From Corydoras sp. C115 (lineage: Eukaryota; Chordata; Actinopteri; Siluriformes; Callichthyidae): a stretch of DNA of 64,000 nt. A program made the position numbers and the translations under genes. The notes beneath the pieces were generated by a model. The model did no database searches and was not told the DNA's origin. It was given only the letters and a program-made list of their open reading frames with translations. Location of the stretch: assembly GCA_019802505.1 (NCBI GenBank), contig JAFMOC010000077.1, positions 813,001 through 877,000 on the forward strand, read 5' to 3'. Shown here one piece after another: positions 12,580 to 25,060 of this stretch (the first letter of the stretch is position 1; each line of letters opens with the position of its first letter).

Positions 12580-12666
12580 CTAGGTGGTCTAGGTCCAGCA
12601 AATGCTGTGTTCCTCCAACACCACTGCATGTGCTTCTTCCATTGCTGTATTACACACAGAATCCTG
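12580..12666 (-). ncRNA. Predicted internal exon of the miR-137 host RNA
   Basis: On the minus strand a pyrimidine-rich tract (CCTATTCTCTGTTTATTC) runs into CAGCAG at 12668-12663. This is a tandem NAGNAG acceptor, so the exon could start at 12666 or 12663. It ends at 12580 with TAG|GTGAGT, a near-consensus donor at 12579-12574. The resulting 87-nt (or 84-nt) exon lies 0.3 kb upstream of miR-137 in its transcript direction. There is no long reading frame, so a non-coding host exon (MIR137HG-like) is the natural reading. The splice signals are visible; the transcript itself is inference. Confidence 0.5.
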
Positions 12667-14037
12667 CTGGAGAATAAACAGAGAATAGGATTCAGTGCAA
12701 ATCCCTCACCTTTGAAGCTTCCCTGCCCAAAACTGCCTTCAGGACTTTATATATAAACTACTGCATCATATTTCGTATCTGTCTCACAGAGTTCTAAAAC
12801 TTTAGCCAAATAGTCTTTTTGCCTCATGAGAAAAATTGTATATGGTAAGCTCAGTGTTTGAGAATGATGGCAAACCCACCCTGGTCAAGCATTTGCAGGC
12901 ACGCGCACACCCACGCACACATGCACACAAGCATGCACACACATACAACTGACAATCATTCTGTCTTTCATTGAGTTTTTGGAAAACCAACAGGCAGATA
13001 ACCTGATTTTGGCAATGAATAAAATGCAAAAACATTACACATTATTATACATCATATATCTATGTAGGTTTTATATTCTATTCATATTCCATTATATATA
13101 ATAATATGTGTGTATATATAATAATACATGTATATGTATTTAGAGAGAGAGAGAGGTATTTAGGCTTATCTGTATGTGTTGACATATACAGGAATTCTAA
13201 ATGAAATTTAGTTCAGTTCCACGTGATCAGTCATGCACTAGTCGTGCCAATCACAACTGATTTTAGAGCTTTAAGCCAAAAGAAAAACATGATTAATAAT
13301 AGATGGTATATAAAGTAGTAAATGCAGAATGTTTTTCATTTCAACTGATCTTCTCACATGAATACAAATGACACGCTCTGTTTTATTGATTTGGTTTTAA
13401 TCAATACTCAAGATGAAGTATTCACGCTTTCCTGCCTACATGTTTTTTATTACCTGTTCTGTTTTGGTTATTTGGCTGACTGTAGTTAACAATTGTTTTT
13501 ATATTCAGTATTTAGTAAGAAAATGCCTTTTTAAAAAATATTATCATTATGTCAAAAACTAAAAGCTACAAACTAGGGTAAAAAAAATAGGTATTGGTTC
13601 ATAAACCACCTTAGGAAATATGTTAAATGTTATCTACAATAATGTCCATTGTGTTCGAACATAAAAAAAATGCTTTCAATTATGGAACAATCATTAAAAT
13701 CTTAGTCAATTTTATTTTATGCTGTAATTGTCCTATTACCAAATTAACAATGCCATTTTGAATAAATGAATGAAATTATAGACTGGACTGAAAGCCAGAA
13801 ATTCAAGGTAAAAAAAACGACATGCTCAACCTTACAACACCACAATGCAGACTGAGGTTTTTAATGAATTTAAGAGAATATAAAGAATAGCGATCTGGTG
13901 AAATAGGGGGAAAAAAGAGGTGAAAGACAGACGCTCAACCAAAGCACTGAAAACAACAAAAGCAGTTTTGGAGCATCATGGTGCTTAAGCAGCCTGCTGC
14001 TCCTTCTCACCTCGGTTACACAGCCCCCAACTCGCTA

Positions 14038-14039
<2 letters not shown>

Positions 14040-14087
<48 letters not shown>
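14040..14087. repeat. (CA)n microsatellite
   Basis: 24 uninterrupted units, in the predicted intron between host-RNA exons. Confidence 0.97.
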
Positions 14088-14088
<1 letters not shown>

Positions 14089-14766
14089 GAAGCTGGCCTG
14101 AAGCAAGGCAACACTCACCCAGCATTACAGCTGCAGGGCAATCTCTCCACCTCAGAGACATCACACATTCTGCAACTCCACACACCAGCCAGGTATTCTC
14201 TTCCTATCACCAACTCTGAGAATTAATCAATGCTTCTACACTCACATTTATTTTTGCTTGTTTTCACTAAACTTTTGTACGCTCATTTTTCCTTGCGATT
14301 CCCTTTTTTCCCACTCAAATGTTTATCCAATTTTTATGAGTTATTACATTTTCTGCTCAAAATTGCTATGTATTAATTATAAATTAAAGTATTTCTGAGT
14401 GAATCTATATTCTCTCCTTCACCTGCACTTCTTCATCCTCTCTCCATGAGAGTGCTGTGGTGCCCTATTCCTATTCCACCCCACATAAAAAAGCCCACTT
14501 CTGGCAGGACCCTTTTACTGATTGCAGTTTAATTGCAAAGGGCCCATGAATATGGTAATGTGTGCAATACTCTTGACAGAAGGGTGCTAGACTGAGCAGC
14601 ATAACATCACAATAAAAAAAGATTAAAATGACAATTAAAATAGAACTTTTCAATGATTTCATATAGTACCCATAGTATATCTGTTTGAAATATTTGGTTG
14701 TTAAAGAATATGGAATAGGATGAAAAGTGAAATGCAGAGATGACCACATGTGTGAAAGTGACTTAC

Positions 14767-15100
14767 CCTCCCAGCCCTCAGGTCCAGTGGCTGTCTGTGG
14801 CCAAGGATAAAGCTGCTTTACGGGATTTCTGTGATACGGCCTGGATGATGCAGACCTGGCTCTCTGCACCGCCTCCGATATGGTTAGAGAGCCACACAGA
14901 GAAAATCGGCCAGGCGGTCAGGCAGCAAAGCAGTCCCAAGGTGCACAGGTGGAGGAGGCTGCCGCATCCTCACAATGATGCTCAAAAAAAAGGATCAAAA
15001 GCCCACTTCTCACTGCTCCTGAGCCAGTTGTTGCTTGATACAGTGGATAGACTAACAGCAAGGAAAAGCGTGAGGTAGAGAGAGAGCACGAGTAAGAGAG
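14767..15100 (-). ncRNA. Predicted upstream exon of the miR-137 host RNA (5' end uncertain)
   Basis: On the minus strand the stretch ends at 14767 in GAGG followed by GTAAGT (14766-14761), a full-consensus donor. The 300 bases before it are less AT-rich and less repetitive than their surroundings. They run up to a long purine tract on the plus strand (15080-15290) that could hold the promoter. Splicing to the acceptor at 12667 would remove a 2.1-kb intron. The 5' limit is a guess; no TATA box or clear start site is seen. The 132-residue open frame overlapping this exon (14471-14869) reads straight through the donor and resembles nothing I know. Confidence 0.4.
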
Positions 15101-15250
15101 CTAGAGACCATGACAGAGAAAGGAGAGTGTCTGCGTGTTTGGCGTGTGTGAGAGAGTGAGATAGAGAGGGGAGTGTAGAGTGAGGGAGACAGGGAGTGGG
15201 GGAGAGAGGAGGGTCTGAATGAGTGACTGATGGAGGAGAGAGAGAGAAAC

Positions 15251-15283
<33 letters not shown>

Positions 15284-15337
15284 GTGAGTGAATCTATCCA
15301 ATGGTCGTTCTATAGACTTTTATCTTTCTTTCTTTCC

Positions 15338-15340
<3 letters not shown>
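15060..15340 (-). promoter_or_regulatory. Possible promoter region of the miR-137 host RNA
   Basis: This lies immediately upstream, on the minus strand, of the predicted first host exon. It is dominated by purine-rich GA/GAGA sequence on the plus strand, with almost no AT-rich simple repeat. The placement follows only from the donor at 14766 and the composition. No core promoter element is recognised. Confidence 0.25.
15235..15290. repeat. (GA)n tract
   Basis: GA run with AAC and ACA breaks, at the end of a 200-bp purine-rich stretch. Confidence 0.95.

Positions 15341-15421
<81 letters not shown>
15341..15421. repeat. (CT)n tract
   Basis: CT run with one CACTCACC break. Complementary to the (GA)n tract 50 bp away, so the two could pair. 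Confidence 0.96.
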
Positions 15422-15424
<3 letters not shown>

Positions 15425-17028
15425 GATTTCCCTCTGAGCTCTAAGGAAAGCAGAAAATAATTAGATTTGAGCCACACATGCTTTCCAAGCGTGGATCTGA
15501 GGTTTCTAATGGCGGATTAATTGAGGGAGATCTGGCGTGCTACATGCTCCACAGGCTCCCTGTTCTGACTTCCCAATAGACACATGGCACCGGCCCCCAC
15601 AGAACTGCTGTTAATACACAATCAAAAAAGTGCCATTGTAAAAATTACTATACTGATGCTGTCCATCCCCCTTTTTAGCAGCATATGCTGACTGGTAGCT
15701 GGTCACGAAAAAAGAGAGATGTAAAATCACCTGATTATAAAGAGAAATAGTGTGAAACTTTATGGCCTTGATATGAACAGCCATTTGGGACAACAGTTCT
15801 CTTTTAGAATAACAGCAGAAAAGATAAGGAAATTGTTGTAAAGAAGAATGGAATATATATATATATATATATTTATTTAATTTTTTTTTTTTAATGAAAA
15901 AATTAAATAAAAAAATACAGCAATACAGCCAATTTTAGTCTAATTTACGTAAGACTGTTTTGCCAACAAGCCTTTTACCATAACACAATGGAACTGACTT
16001 TTTAAAAACTGGCTACCAATGATGATGGTGTAAAATGATTTGTAAGTGAGCAGTGCTTTTTATCATTACCTCTCTATTTTATCAGGTGAGAGAGAGTATT
16101 GTAAAAAATGTTAACATCATGTGCAAGAGCATCCTATCTTTTCTCAGCTCAGTGGCACTTGTCAGATTCATCTCCATTAAAATACGATCAAACAAGTATA
16201 TGGATGAGATGCCTTGTGAAAGGAGAGTGATGATCTCAGGCCAAAGAATAAAATGAAATTAGTAATATAAGTAATAATACTAATACTAGTACTACTAATA
16301 ATAATTATAATAATAATTATAGTAATTGTAATTCTAATAGAAAAAATAATCTTAATAAAACAATATGCACCATGATTAGGACATTTTGCAGATCCATTTA
16401 ATGCTTCTTCCTTCCTAAATGCATTTCATCCTAAGCAAAATGCATACAAATCAGATCTATATTCATGCTAAATTAAAAGAAAATGGCTCTAACTGGTTAG
16501 TGGATTATAATACAAAGCAGACAAAGAAATCAGACATGCTGACTTTCACGCCATTGACAGCAATCTACTGCCCCCTGTTGACCATTTGACACGCTATAAA
16601 GCTGGGCCTTCATTGTTCCAGGCAACCAATCCTTAGTGGGAAGGCACGCGCCGCAATTACAGGGGAACAGCCCATAATTCTTTATCAAGAGCTAATCATG
16701 CCAGGTGACAAACTGCAGTGTAGAAAACCTGAAACGAAGGAAAGCAAACAAAGACAAGGCAGGGTACTCTCAGCAGGCTGCTCCAAATCAAGAGAACTGC
16801 AGGTGCGAGAGAAGGTGAAAGGCAGAGAGGAGGGTAAGCAAAGAGAAAGAAGTGGAAGAGAAGCTTGCACAATTCCAGCTATCTCAGGGAGAAGTAAGGT
16901 TCTCTCAAAAATGCCTAACTGCTTTGGTTTTCATTCCTCCAAGGCCATCACTCAGCTGGGCACAAAGACATACACATAATGAAAAATCTGTCCACCTCTC
17001 TCTCTATCGCTCCCTCTCTCTTTCTTAC

Positions 17029-17060
17029 ACACACACTCACACACACACATACACACACAC
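17029..17060. repeat. (CA)n microsatellite
   Basis: Short interrupted CA run after a CT-rich stretch. Confidence 0.9.
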
Positions 17061-17939
17061 TTTTCTTTTTTCAACTAGCAATTAAGGTGAGAGTGTGGCA
17101 TTGTGCTGAGGAATAAGAGAGGCTACGACTCATCCTGCTGCCCACACCCCTTTGTTTTCAAATGCTGACGTAATTGAAATTGACTTTAAAAAGAAGGGGG
17201 CTGTATTAATTGGTCATCATCACTGATGACGGTATCACAAACAGTAGGAATGTTAAAGGGACCCAAGGTGTGATTGTAGTCACACTGCTGCTTTTGGGCA
17301 AATACAGGTCTTTGTAAATATAAATGAATAATGAATGGTTAGAAAGGAAGACAGAAATTAATCAAAAAAGGCAGATGTACAGACGGATAGACTGAAGGAT
17401 GAAGGGAGGCAAGGATGAAAGGAACGAGAGGGAGGGAGGGAGAAAGGAAGGAAGGCTTTACAGCACATTGTCTTCTTTTAAGTTAATGGCACAAAATCAC
17501 TGCTGATTACACAAATGCGGCATCCTCCTTCTCATAACCCCTAATATGTCTATGAGTGGATTATAATAAACTATTTTTAATAGTTTATTTTTATTGCATG
17601 CTCCATATTTGCTTTAACATATTACTTCATTAGGACTTTATTGCAATATCTGTTTTATCTTTGAGCAAAGAGGGCATTTACACTTCATTAACAAGATGTT
17701 TTATTCAAATTTATAGCACTTAAATTATACACCTCGTGGTAGACATGGAAAAATATTCACCTACTCAAGCAACTAAGTGCAGAGCCACTTGCATGGCAAT
17801 AATACACACACATCATCATCATCTGCATTATACGAATACACACCTACCAACAGGCTCCCCACACAATTACATACACACATGTCCAGTAAATACAATTTCT
17901 TCAAATAATCGTGGGCTAAAACATACTCTCTGGAGTGAG

Positions 17940-17943
<4 letters not shown>

Positions 17944-17982
<39 letters not shown>
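17944..17982. repeat. (GA)n microsatellite
   Basis: About 19 uninterrupted units. Confidence 0.96.
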
Positions 17983-17987
<5 letters not shown>

Positions 17988-18714
17988 ACATAGATACAGA
18001 GAAGGGTATGCTGTAAAGGCCATATTCAGTGATTTCTAGAATCTGCCATTCTTCTCTCTTATTGTGGACACTGTAAAAACACATTATTAAATAATGCAAG
18101 GCCCCAGGCAAGGGCTGCGATATAGGGCAACAATAAACAAGAAATAGAGGTTATATTTTAAGACAGGCGGGGTGCGTGTAATTTATTCTTACCTGCGCTG
18201 AGTGGGCAGTTGCTGGATACATTTGAGAATTTCTTGTTGAAGTAATATATTTAGAAATATGTATGCCCACATAAGAAATGTGTTCTACAATACTAACTTT
18301 CACAAGGTCTTACTGTAGGAAAGTAAGACCTTTTGTTTAGACCAGTGCAACAATGCAGTATTTGGATTATCAGGCAGATCACTGGAGACCCCTGGCTGTC
18401 AGACATTCCCCTGCATGACGCTGTGTTGGTGATGCCAAAACTCATTGTAAAGGCCGGTATTTGCCAGCCATACCTACATTAGAGCTATTTATAACCCTAT
18501 ATAGAAACAGCATCTCTTTATTAATACATAATCATTTGATCTGTTTTTGCCCTGTAAGAGTGGACTCACTTCATCTTTAATAAAGTAGTTTGTCACACTG
18601 ATCTTAAATCCTATCCCGAAGAAAGATGTACATCAAGAACATGAGTACATAGAACAGCACATAACTTTACAAATAGGAATTCTCAGTATCTAATTCACTT
18701 ACAGATGTTTGTGA

Positions 18715-18985
18715 AACAGGGTGATGGCATGTTCACCTCTTGGCACTGGGAATACAGGTTCAAATCCCAATCTGGATGGAGTTTCCATGATCTCCCTGTG
18801 GCTGCACGCGTGGGTTTCCTCCGTTCCTCAGTTCTCTGGCAAATTGACTGTTCTAAATTGCCTCAGTATATTTAGTGTATGTGTGTGAGTGAGTGTGTGT
18901 TCAGTGATAGATTAGTGCCCTGTCCTTGGTGTGCCCAGTGCCCAAAATGTTCTCCCCTGGATGGGCATGGGGATTCCCCAGTCCC
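18715..18985 (+). mobile_element. Old diverged SINE copy
   Basis: Plus orientation; contains GGTTCAAATCCCAATCTGG (B box), TGGAGTTTCCATGATCTCC, GTGAGTGAGTGTGTG and TTCTCCCCTGGATGGGCATG. The A box and target duplications are lost. Confidence 0.8.
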
Positions 18986-21541
18986 CAAACAGCCCAAACA
19001 TGCCCCACAGGCAGATCTTAGTCAGTTAGTTTGAGTTGTTTTAATATCATTACTATTTGCAGTGTTAGTGTATTAACTGGTAGAGTTGGGATATTTTAGC
19101 TGGCCTGAAAAAAAGGAAAAACACACACACATATTTTAGATATCATAAGTGAACCAACTTAATATTAAATCACTACATTTAAAAGTCATTATAAAGCTAT
19201 CTTTGCTCATTCTTCTCTGCATTCTAACATATCATCTTAATCCAGCATATGGTGTCCCAAAGGCATATCTGTAGATGGTAAACTAAAGAATAAATAAATA
19301 GTGAACAGCTCTGCTGGAATTGTTTTTGAAGCAGTAAGGGGGTTTTGAAGTAAATTACACTCTAACCTCGCGATTTCTTAGCAGTTCTTATTAACAAATC
19401 CTAAAAGCAAAAGTCATGCTGCTATTAGAAGCACAGGCTATAATCATTAAGTACATATTGCCCTGTGCCACTGTTTCATTGTTTATAATCCTTTACTGAA
19501 TTGGGGTTGTTCAATGCAACTATTTTTCCATCTGCTTTCCATTACAATATATAGTCCTATTCAGAGGTTTGTTTGCCCCTGTTGGAATTACATGTTTTAT
19601 CGATTTCTAAGTTATTTGTGTATTTTATAGGGAACTTTATATTGAATTTATTTGGGGGAATAATACATACACTATTTGTATGTACCAAGACATTGACTAC
19701 AAATGATTAATTCCCCATCAATTTATTGAATTCAGTAAATTCACAGTAACTGAGTACTTGTTTGTTGTATTTATATTGTGACTTTTAATGAAAATAATAA
19801 AAAATGTGATCTGACCAACTTTTGTACAAGACTGTATGATTGTTCATATATTCACATGCCTATGAATCCTTTAACACTTACAGCATTCCTTCATTCAGTA
19901 TAAACTATAATAATTTTTATTATTAACAGACAATCATTAAGCATCCAACAGTTGTTTTAGGCAGTATGATTTCACCTGCTCCTAACATACATAAATAAAC
20001 AAAAGAAATACATTACATTACCTAATTATTTGAAGACCTCTTTCATTTATTTGACATACTTGTGTCTTTAGTTTAACGGGCTTTCATTAACCTTCGTATG
20101 ACTGTGATGCTGTTGCTCTCAAATTTCCTGACACAAATTTGAATTTGTATTTTTAGCATGATAAATAAAAGCTCATCAGACTCTAGGACAACAAAAGCAG
20201 CACGTAGACACAGCGGTCCCTCTAGAACACTTCACAACCAGGAAGATCTTTTGTTAGTGGTGGCCATACCTTTATCCTTTAAAGAATGTACTGACAAAAA
20301 TATTGAATCCTCCCTCACCCACCTTTACTATATAGCTGCGCTTTGTAGTTTGGTTGTGCAGTCCATTTGATTTATAATGATCCATTTGATTTTTAATGAT
20401 TAAGATCTCCACAAAGCAGGGCTTTTTTGCATCCTTTATCATTCTTAGCATATGCGTTATTATGTGTTGAGTTCCCGCGATCAAACACAGTAGTGCTGCT
20501 GGAGGAGTTGTTTTACACTGTGTACTCTTTTTACCTTATTACTTAGAGATTACTTACTATTATTAGTAAGAGACAGTAACTCATTTATTGAAGGGTTTAT
20601 TTTTTATTCTGTTATCCTTCATCAGTCCTCACAGGATTTATCTTTCATACAATTTTGGTTGGTGAATTTTACTGAATCCAGCACTGTCACTGTAGTGTTT
20701 AAAATTCCATAGCATTGCTGTGTCTTATCCACTCATACAGTCTATTTTACTGCAGGTAAGGTTCTGCTCCTCCTTCCCTTTGAATATTTGCACATGGAAC
20801 AGCAACCGCCTTTATAAGACATATAGGGTTCTTATAAGAAACAATCAGCCACATGCTTCAAATGATCAAGTGGAATACATAATTGATCCCATCAGCAGAT
20901 ATGTAATGTTAAAACACATTAGTGATGATTAAATCCATTGTGCTGCGTATGATGTATGATGTCTCTAAAGTACATACATCTGATACATACTATACTGTTT
21001 AATTTGTATGTTTATTTCTATTATCAGAAATATAAATTTTGTGAGACTCAGCAAAAGCATTTATTTGTTTGTGTTTTATAAAACAGGGCATCTCAACAGC
21101 TCACACATCCAATTCTACTATATAGGACACCTGACTTTTTGGTAGGATTGTTAAACAGTTTTTATGATGCTGTTCCTATTTTTAGCAATACAGTATACTT
21201 AATAAATTGTAAAACAACAGGATGTGTTATATGTGTCTTTAGCGTGCAAAGAGGTGATTAGAGAGGTGATTAGAGAGGTGTTATTTGCTGCAAAAAAACA
21301 CATAGTTTTTACATATTGCAAATCCAATTTGATATCCTAAAAATGCAGTGGATGGATGTGGGCCTAACAGCAGGTACAAGACTATATAAACTATACACTA
21401 TACTATAACTATAAACTATAACTCTCTATGAAAGTTTAGTCTGAAATATTGTGTTTAAGAAGCTTTCAATATGTAACACAATTGCCTTGTTCTCATTTAT
21501 TGAGAATAATATTAATAGATTCTAGTTTTACAGCATTAATT

Positions 21542-21544
<3 letters not shown>
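18986..21544. other. Intergenic, no gene recognised
   Basis: AT-rich single-copy DNA with a small tandem (GAGGTGATTAGA, three partial copies at 21250-21280). Nothing recognised. Confidence 0.5.

Positions 21545-21576
<32 letters not shown>
21545..21576. repeat. Poly-A tract
   Basis: 32 consecutive A. No retroposed sequence is recognised upstream, so it may be simple expansion. Confidence 0.95.
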
Positions 21577-21578
<2 letters not shown>

Positions 21579-21689
21579 CAAGGGCACTTTTAAAATAAAA
21601 GGTGATTGCTGTGATTCTGGGGGATATAAGTACATAAAAAGGAAATGTTACTCTGCTCACTCACAACATTTTTCAAAATGTCTAAATAA

Positions 21690-22300
21690 CACTACTTTCC
21701 TTTTAGAATGTGCACATGCATATTTGATTTAGAGGCCTAAGCAAATGTTAGCATGCAAGTTTCAAATGCATACAAAGAGTGGATATGCAAATTGAAATTT
21801 CTCTCATGCAAATGATTTGCTACTTATTAAAAATGGGACAGCTTGTTTAGAAATTCTGCCACCCCAGTGGGTTTTAGTGTTTCAGTGGCTGTGGGCACAA
21901 GTGCTGCTAATGCACCTTACACAGCAAGGACAAAAAGCTGATTACAAACACTTGTTAAGAACAAGTTATTTGTGACAAAAAGCACAAAGCTTGACGTGAG
22001 GCAGTGCATATAAATGCCCAGCTATATTAAGCTTGGGATCTTGGTAGACATATGAAATATATCGTTCTCCTCTAGGAAGCTCTCTGTGTTGCTGTCACCT
22101 ATCAATTGTGGCTGGCTGACTGTCGCCAAGAGGCTCGTTGAGGGCCAATCTCATCCTGCCATCCGTCTGTCAATACCGACAAAGCAAAATTATTGCATGC
22201 CACAAGATATTTATGACCAGAGACCTTATACTTGACAGGAGTGTTCTATACCGTTTGAGCTTGGTGGCTATAAATTGGTCCACTGATTGACCTCTGCTGC
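21690..22300. promoter_or_regulatory. Candidate conserved non-coding element with POU-octamer cluster
   Basis: Two perfect ATGCAAAT octamers (21785-21792 and 21806-21813) lie among related motifs (ATGCATAC, GCATGCAAG). They are followed by 450 bp of high-complexity, repeat-free sequence (CACCTATCAATTGTGGCTGG). It is an enhancer candidate for the miR-137/snx7 desert. Conservation is not testable here. Confidence 0.35.
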
Positions 22301-22666
22301 GAGCCATGAGACCATGAGTCATGATAGCCAAGTTGAGGGAACGAAATCACAGACTGTGAGTCCCACAGGGGGTAGAGAGTGGGTGTGGTGGTTGGGTTGG
22401 GTGAGTGCCTTGGTTCCACTTGTGCCCTTCTCTGCCCCAAACATCCTCATTATCCAATTAACACGATCCTCAGAGGGGATGTTCGTGTTATGTCTGTGTA
22501 TGTGCTCGTGTACGTCCATTTCACAAGCATTCAGTAAGCACTTGGATGTGCTCCACAAAAGAAAAGCCTGTTCCACTGTCAGCACTCAGCGGGAGCCATG
22601 TAGTGAGGCTTTGTGCAAACATAGCTCTGTGTGTGTGGTGTGTGTGTTTCTTTATTTTACTTTTGC

Positions 22667-22698
22667 ATGTGTGTGTGTATGTGTGTGTGTGTGTGTGC
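22667..22698. repeat. (GT)n microsatellite
   Basis: GT run with an ATGTA interruption; it inflates a spurious open frame here. Confidence 0.93.
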
Positions 22699-22699
22699 G

Positions 22700-24273
22700 C
22701 ATGAGGCTAAATTATTCTGCAATGTGCGTGTGGGTGAGTGTGGGCGAAAAGAAGTTTGAAACGTGACTAAATCCTAAATGCCACAATCTTAAGAGTTGAA
22801 CTAGCTTTTAAATGAGATGCCACTCTTCCAAAACAACACAAGCATGCAGCTAAATGCAGAAAATACTTTGAATGCTTGGTTTACTTTGAGTATTGATCCG
22901 GTTTTATCCATTACTTCCGCTGTGATTCCATTGACTATGAATCATATTGGAATAACCGAGACCAACAATACAAAAGGAGCTGGACAAATATGATACATCT
23001 TTTAGAATAGCTCTTTGCCCTGCTCTGCTGAGCAGATTTGCATGCACACGAATGCCTACAGGATCCAGGAAGCAGTGTGCGGAAAAGCCTTTGCATAATG
23101 TTGACTTATTTGGTTTGATTCCCTCTTAAGAAGAAGTTGATTATCTGTCATTTTGCTTTTTTCCTTTACATTTTTTCAGGATGATTGCTCCTTCCATTCT
23201 GCTGGGTTTGGATGCATGTCATTATTTTTGGCACATTTTTCATGTTCACTCCTAAATGATCAGATGTTTATATGGTTCAATAAGACTTATTCGAAGTTCT
23301 GCACCTGTTACACAGTTCTGTTGCTCCTGCTAATAGATGATAACTAGACAAATTGGTTAAAAGTGACATCACTATCAAACAACCTACTGCAAGACTGTCA
23401 CATGATTTTACCATACAATTCAAGTAAAACAATCTTTCAATTTTTATCTGTCCTTACATTAATTAGATGTTGTTTTTCTAAATAAATGTGTTCTCTGGCC
23501 TGAATCATTTTCTCCTATGATCCTCTACCAGTAAAAACAGTATTTTGAGTGAATCTACTAACAATTACAATGCAAACTTGATCACTGAAGTAATGTGCAA
23601 GTTGTGGGTTTTGGGAGTTTATGCAAAAGGTAATTTTGGTTTATGAGTCGCTACTTAATTGATTCAGGAAGGCAGTGTGGTGAAAGCTGTATGATGGCTC
23701 TTACCAGAATCCAACCGTAAATCACTCAGATGAGGGGTGACAGAAACATGGCACCCAGGAGATTTACACTAAGATCACCATCACTTACTGGAGCCCCAGT
23801 GACGCATCACACTGATTTGTCTGCACTCGCTCTCCCTCTAAAGGTTTTATTCTTGCTCTTTTCAGCTCTCATTTTAAGGAATTATTCTTGTTACATTATC
23901 ATTTTTTTATAATATGTGACCTAGTGAAATAATGCAATAAATTTGATAGAGGTATACCCGTACACAATTTTGGCCATGGTCTTGGTTATACAAGATGGGA
24001 ATGTTAATATCTCTATGATATTAGGAAACAGAAGATCAGCTCAGTGTGTGTTGTCATTATTAATGCAAAATACAACATATTTAATGCACAGAAAAATACA
24101 ATTCAAATAATTAAAAAGTCAGTACTAAATTCTATTAAAGGGTAAATGTTAATGAGAATAATTACAAATATTTAGTTCATGAAAAGGGTTTAGGTAATCA
24201 TACTACACCATGCATACCAGATATAGCAATGTATTTTATTTATGTATGTTTTAGTATGAATTGTTAAACGTGG
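22700..24273. other. Intergenic, no gene recognised
   Basis: ATTTGCAT octamer at 23036-23043. 23640-23840 is a repeat-free stretch of balanced composition. No coding evidence. Confidence 0.45.
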
Positions 24274-24286
24274 TGCCTTTGGTTTA

Positions 24287-24636
24287 TTCATTCATTCATT
24301 ATCTCCCGCTTTATCCTCTAGTAGGGTGGGGTTCCCCATGCCCATCCAGGGTAGGACGTTTCAGGCGCCGGGCAGATACACCCAGGACAGGGCGCCAATC
24401 CATCGCTGGGCACACACTCACTCACTCACACACACACATACACACTCTATACGGGGAAATTTTGAGAATTAAATTGACTTGATCCATGTTTTTGGACTGT
24501 GGGAGGAAACCGAAGAACCCAGAGAAAAGCCACGCGGACACGGGGAGATCATGGAAACTCCACCCAGATGGGGATTCGAACCGGGAATCCCTAGTGCTGA
24601 GAGGCAAACGTGCTAACCACTAAGCCATCGTGCCGC
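24287..24636 (-). mobile_element. tRNA-derived SINE (Mermaid/DANA-like)
   Basis: Full-length copy in minus orientation. The head (complement of the CCATCGTGCCGC end) contains a tRNA A box, and the B box GGTTCGAATCCCC is on minus. The body has the conserved TGGAGTTTCCATG segment and the tail is (GAAT)n. It is flanked by a perfect 13-bp target duplication TGCCTTTGGTTTA at 24274-24286 and 24637-24649, showing retroposition. Confidence 0.92.
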
Positions 24637-24669
24637 TGCCTTTGGTTTAATTAATTAATAAAAAACATT

Positions 24670-24860
24670 ATTGCTGGGGCATAGTGGTTAGCATGATTGC
24701 CTCTCAAATCCTGATCTGGGTGGAGTTTCCATGTTCGGCACTAACCGTGTAGGTTTTTTTCTGGGTTCTCTGGTTCCTTCCCACAGTCAAAAAACATGGA
24801 TTCAATGTGAATTGGCTACACTAAAAATGTGTGTCTGTGTGAGTGTAAGAGCAGTGAGCA
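24670..24860 (+). mobile_element. Old truncated SINE copy
   Basis: Starts GGGGCATAGTGGTTAGCATG and includes TGGAGTTTCCATG, CCCACAGTC and AAAACATGGATTC, then decays. It lies 20-30 bp after the younger minus-strand copy, giving a head-to-head pair. Confidence 0.75.
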
Positions 24861-24924
24861 GGGTTCATGACTTTTAAGTTTAAACACTACCATAAGATAA
24901 ACCTACCTTACCATAATGGTAAGA

Positions 24925-25060
24925 AGGTTAAGTCGATTTATTTATATAGCACGTTTTACAATATTACCATATATTGTCTAAAAGCAGCATTTACAAGTTT
25001 CTCCCAAAAAGAAGCGAATACAACAAAGAAGTAAATATAAATAAATATTTCCTTAGCATT
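24925..25060. repeat. Fragment resembling a ubiquitous fish repeat
   Basis: TTTATTTATATAGCACGTTTTACAATATT followed by ATTGTCTAAAAGCAGCATTTACA resembles the 'tatagcgctttttacaa...aaagcagctttacag' segment scattered through fish genomes. This is recalled, not searched. Confidence 0.4.

Larger units (their letters stand above)
15422..18714. other. Intergenic, no gene recognised
   Basis: Candidate conserved stretches at 15440-15600 and 17130-17260 (TTAATTGGTCATCATCACTG). A GGAA/GGGA purine-rich stretch lies at 17395-17460. No coding evidence. Confidence 0.45.

Noticed and set aside
14471..14869. 132-codon minus-strand open frame
   Set aside because: Spans a full-consensus donor at 14766 and becomes low-complexity hydrophobic sequence after it; more likely a chance frame across a non-coding exon and intron.
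19550..19840. Possible DNA-transposon remnant ending CTTTTGTACAAGACTGTA
   Set aside because: Only a weak resemblance to common fish transposon ends; no inverted partner or duplication found.
22287..22766. 159-codon open frame, the longest in the window
   Set aside because: Runs from non-coding sequence through a (GT)n microsatellite; cysteine/valine-rich low-complexity end, no recognisable domain, no splice support.
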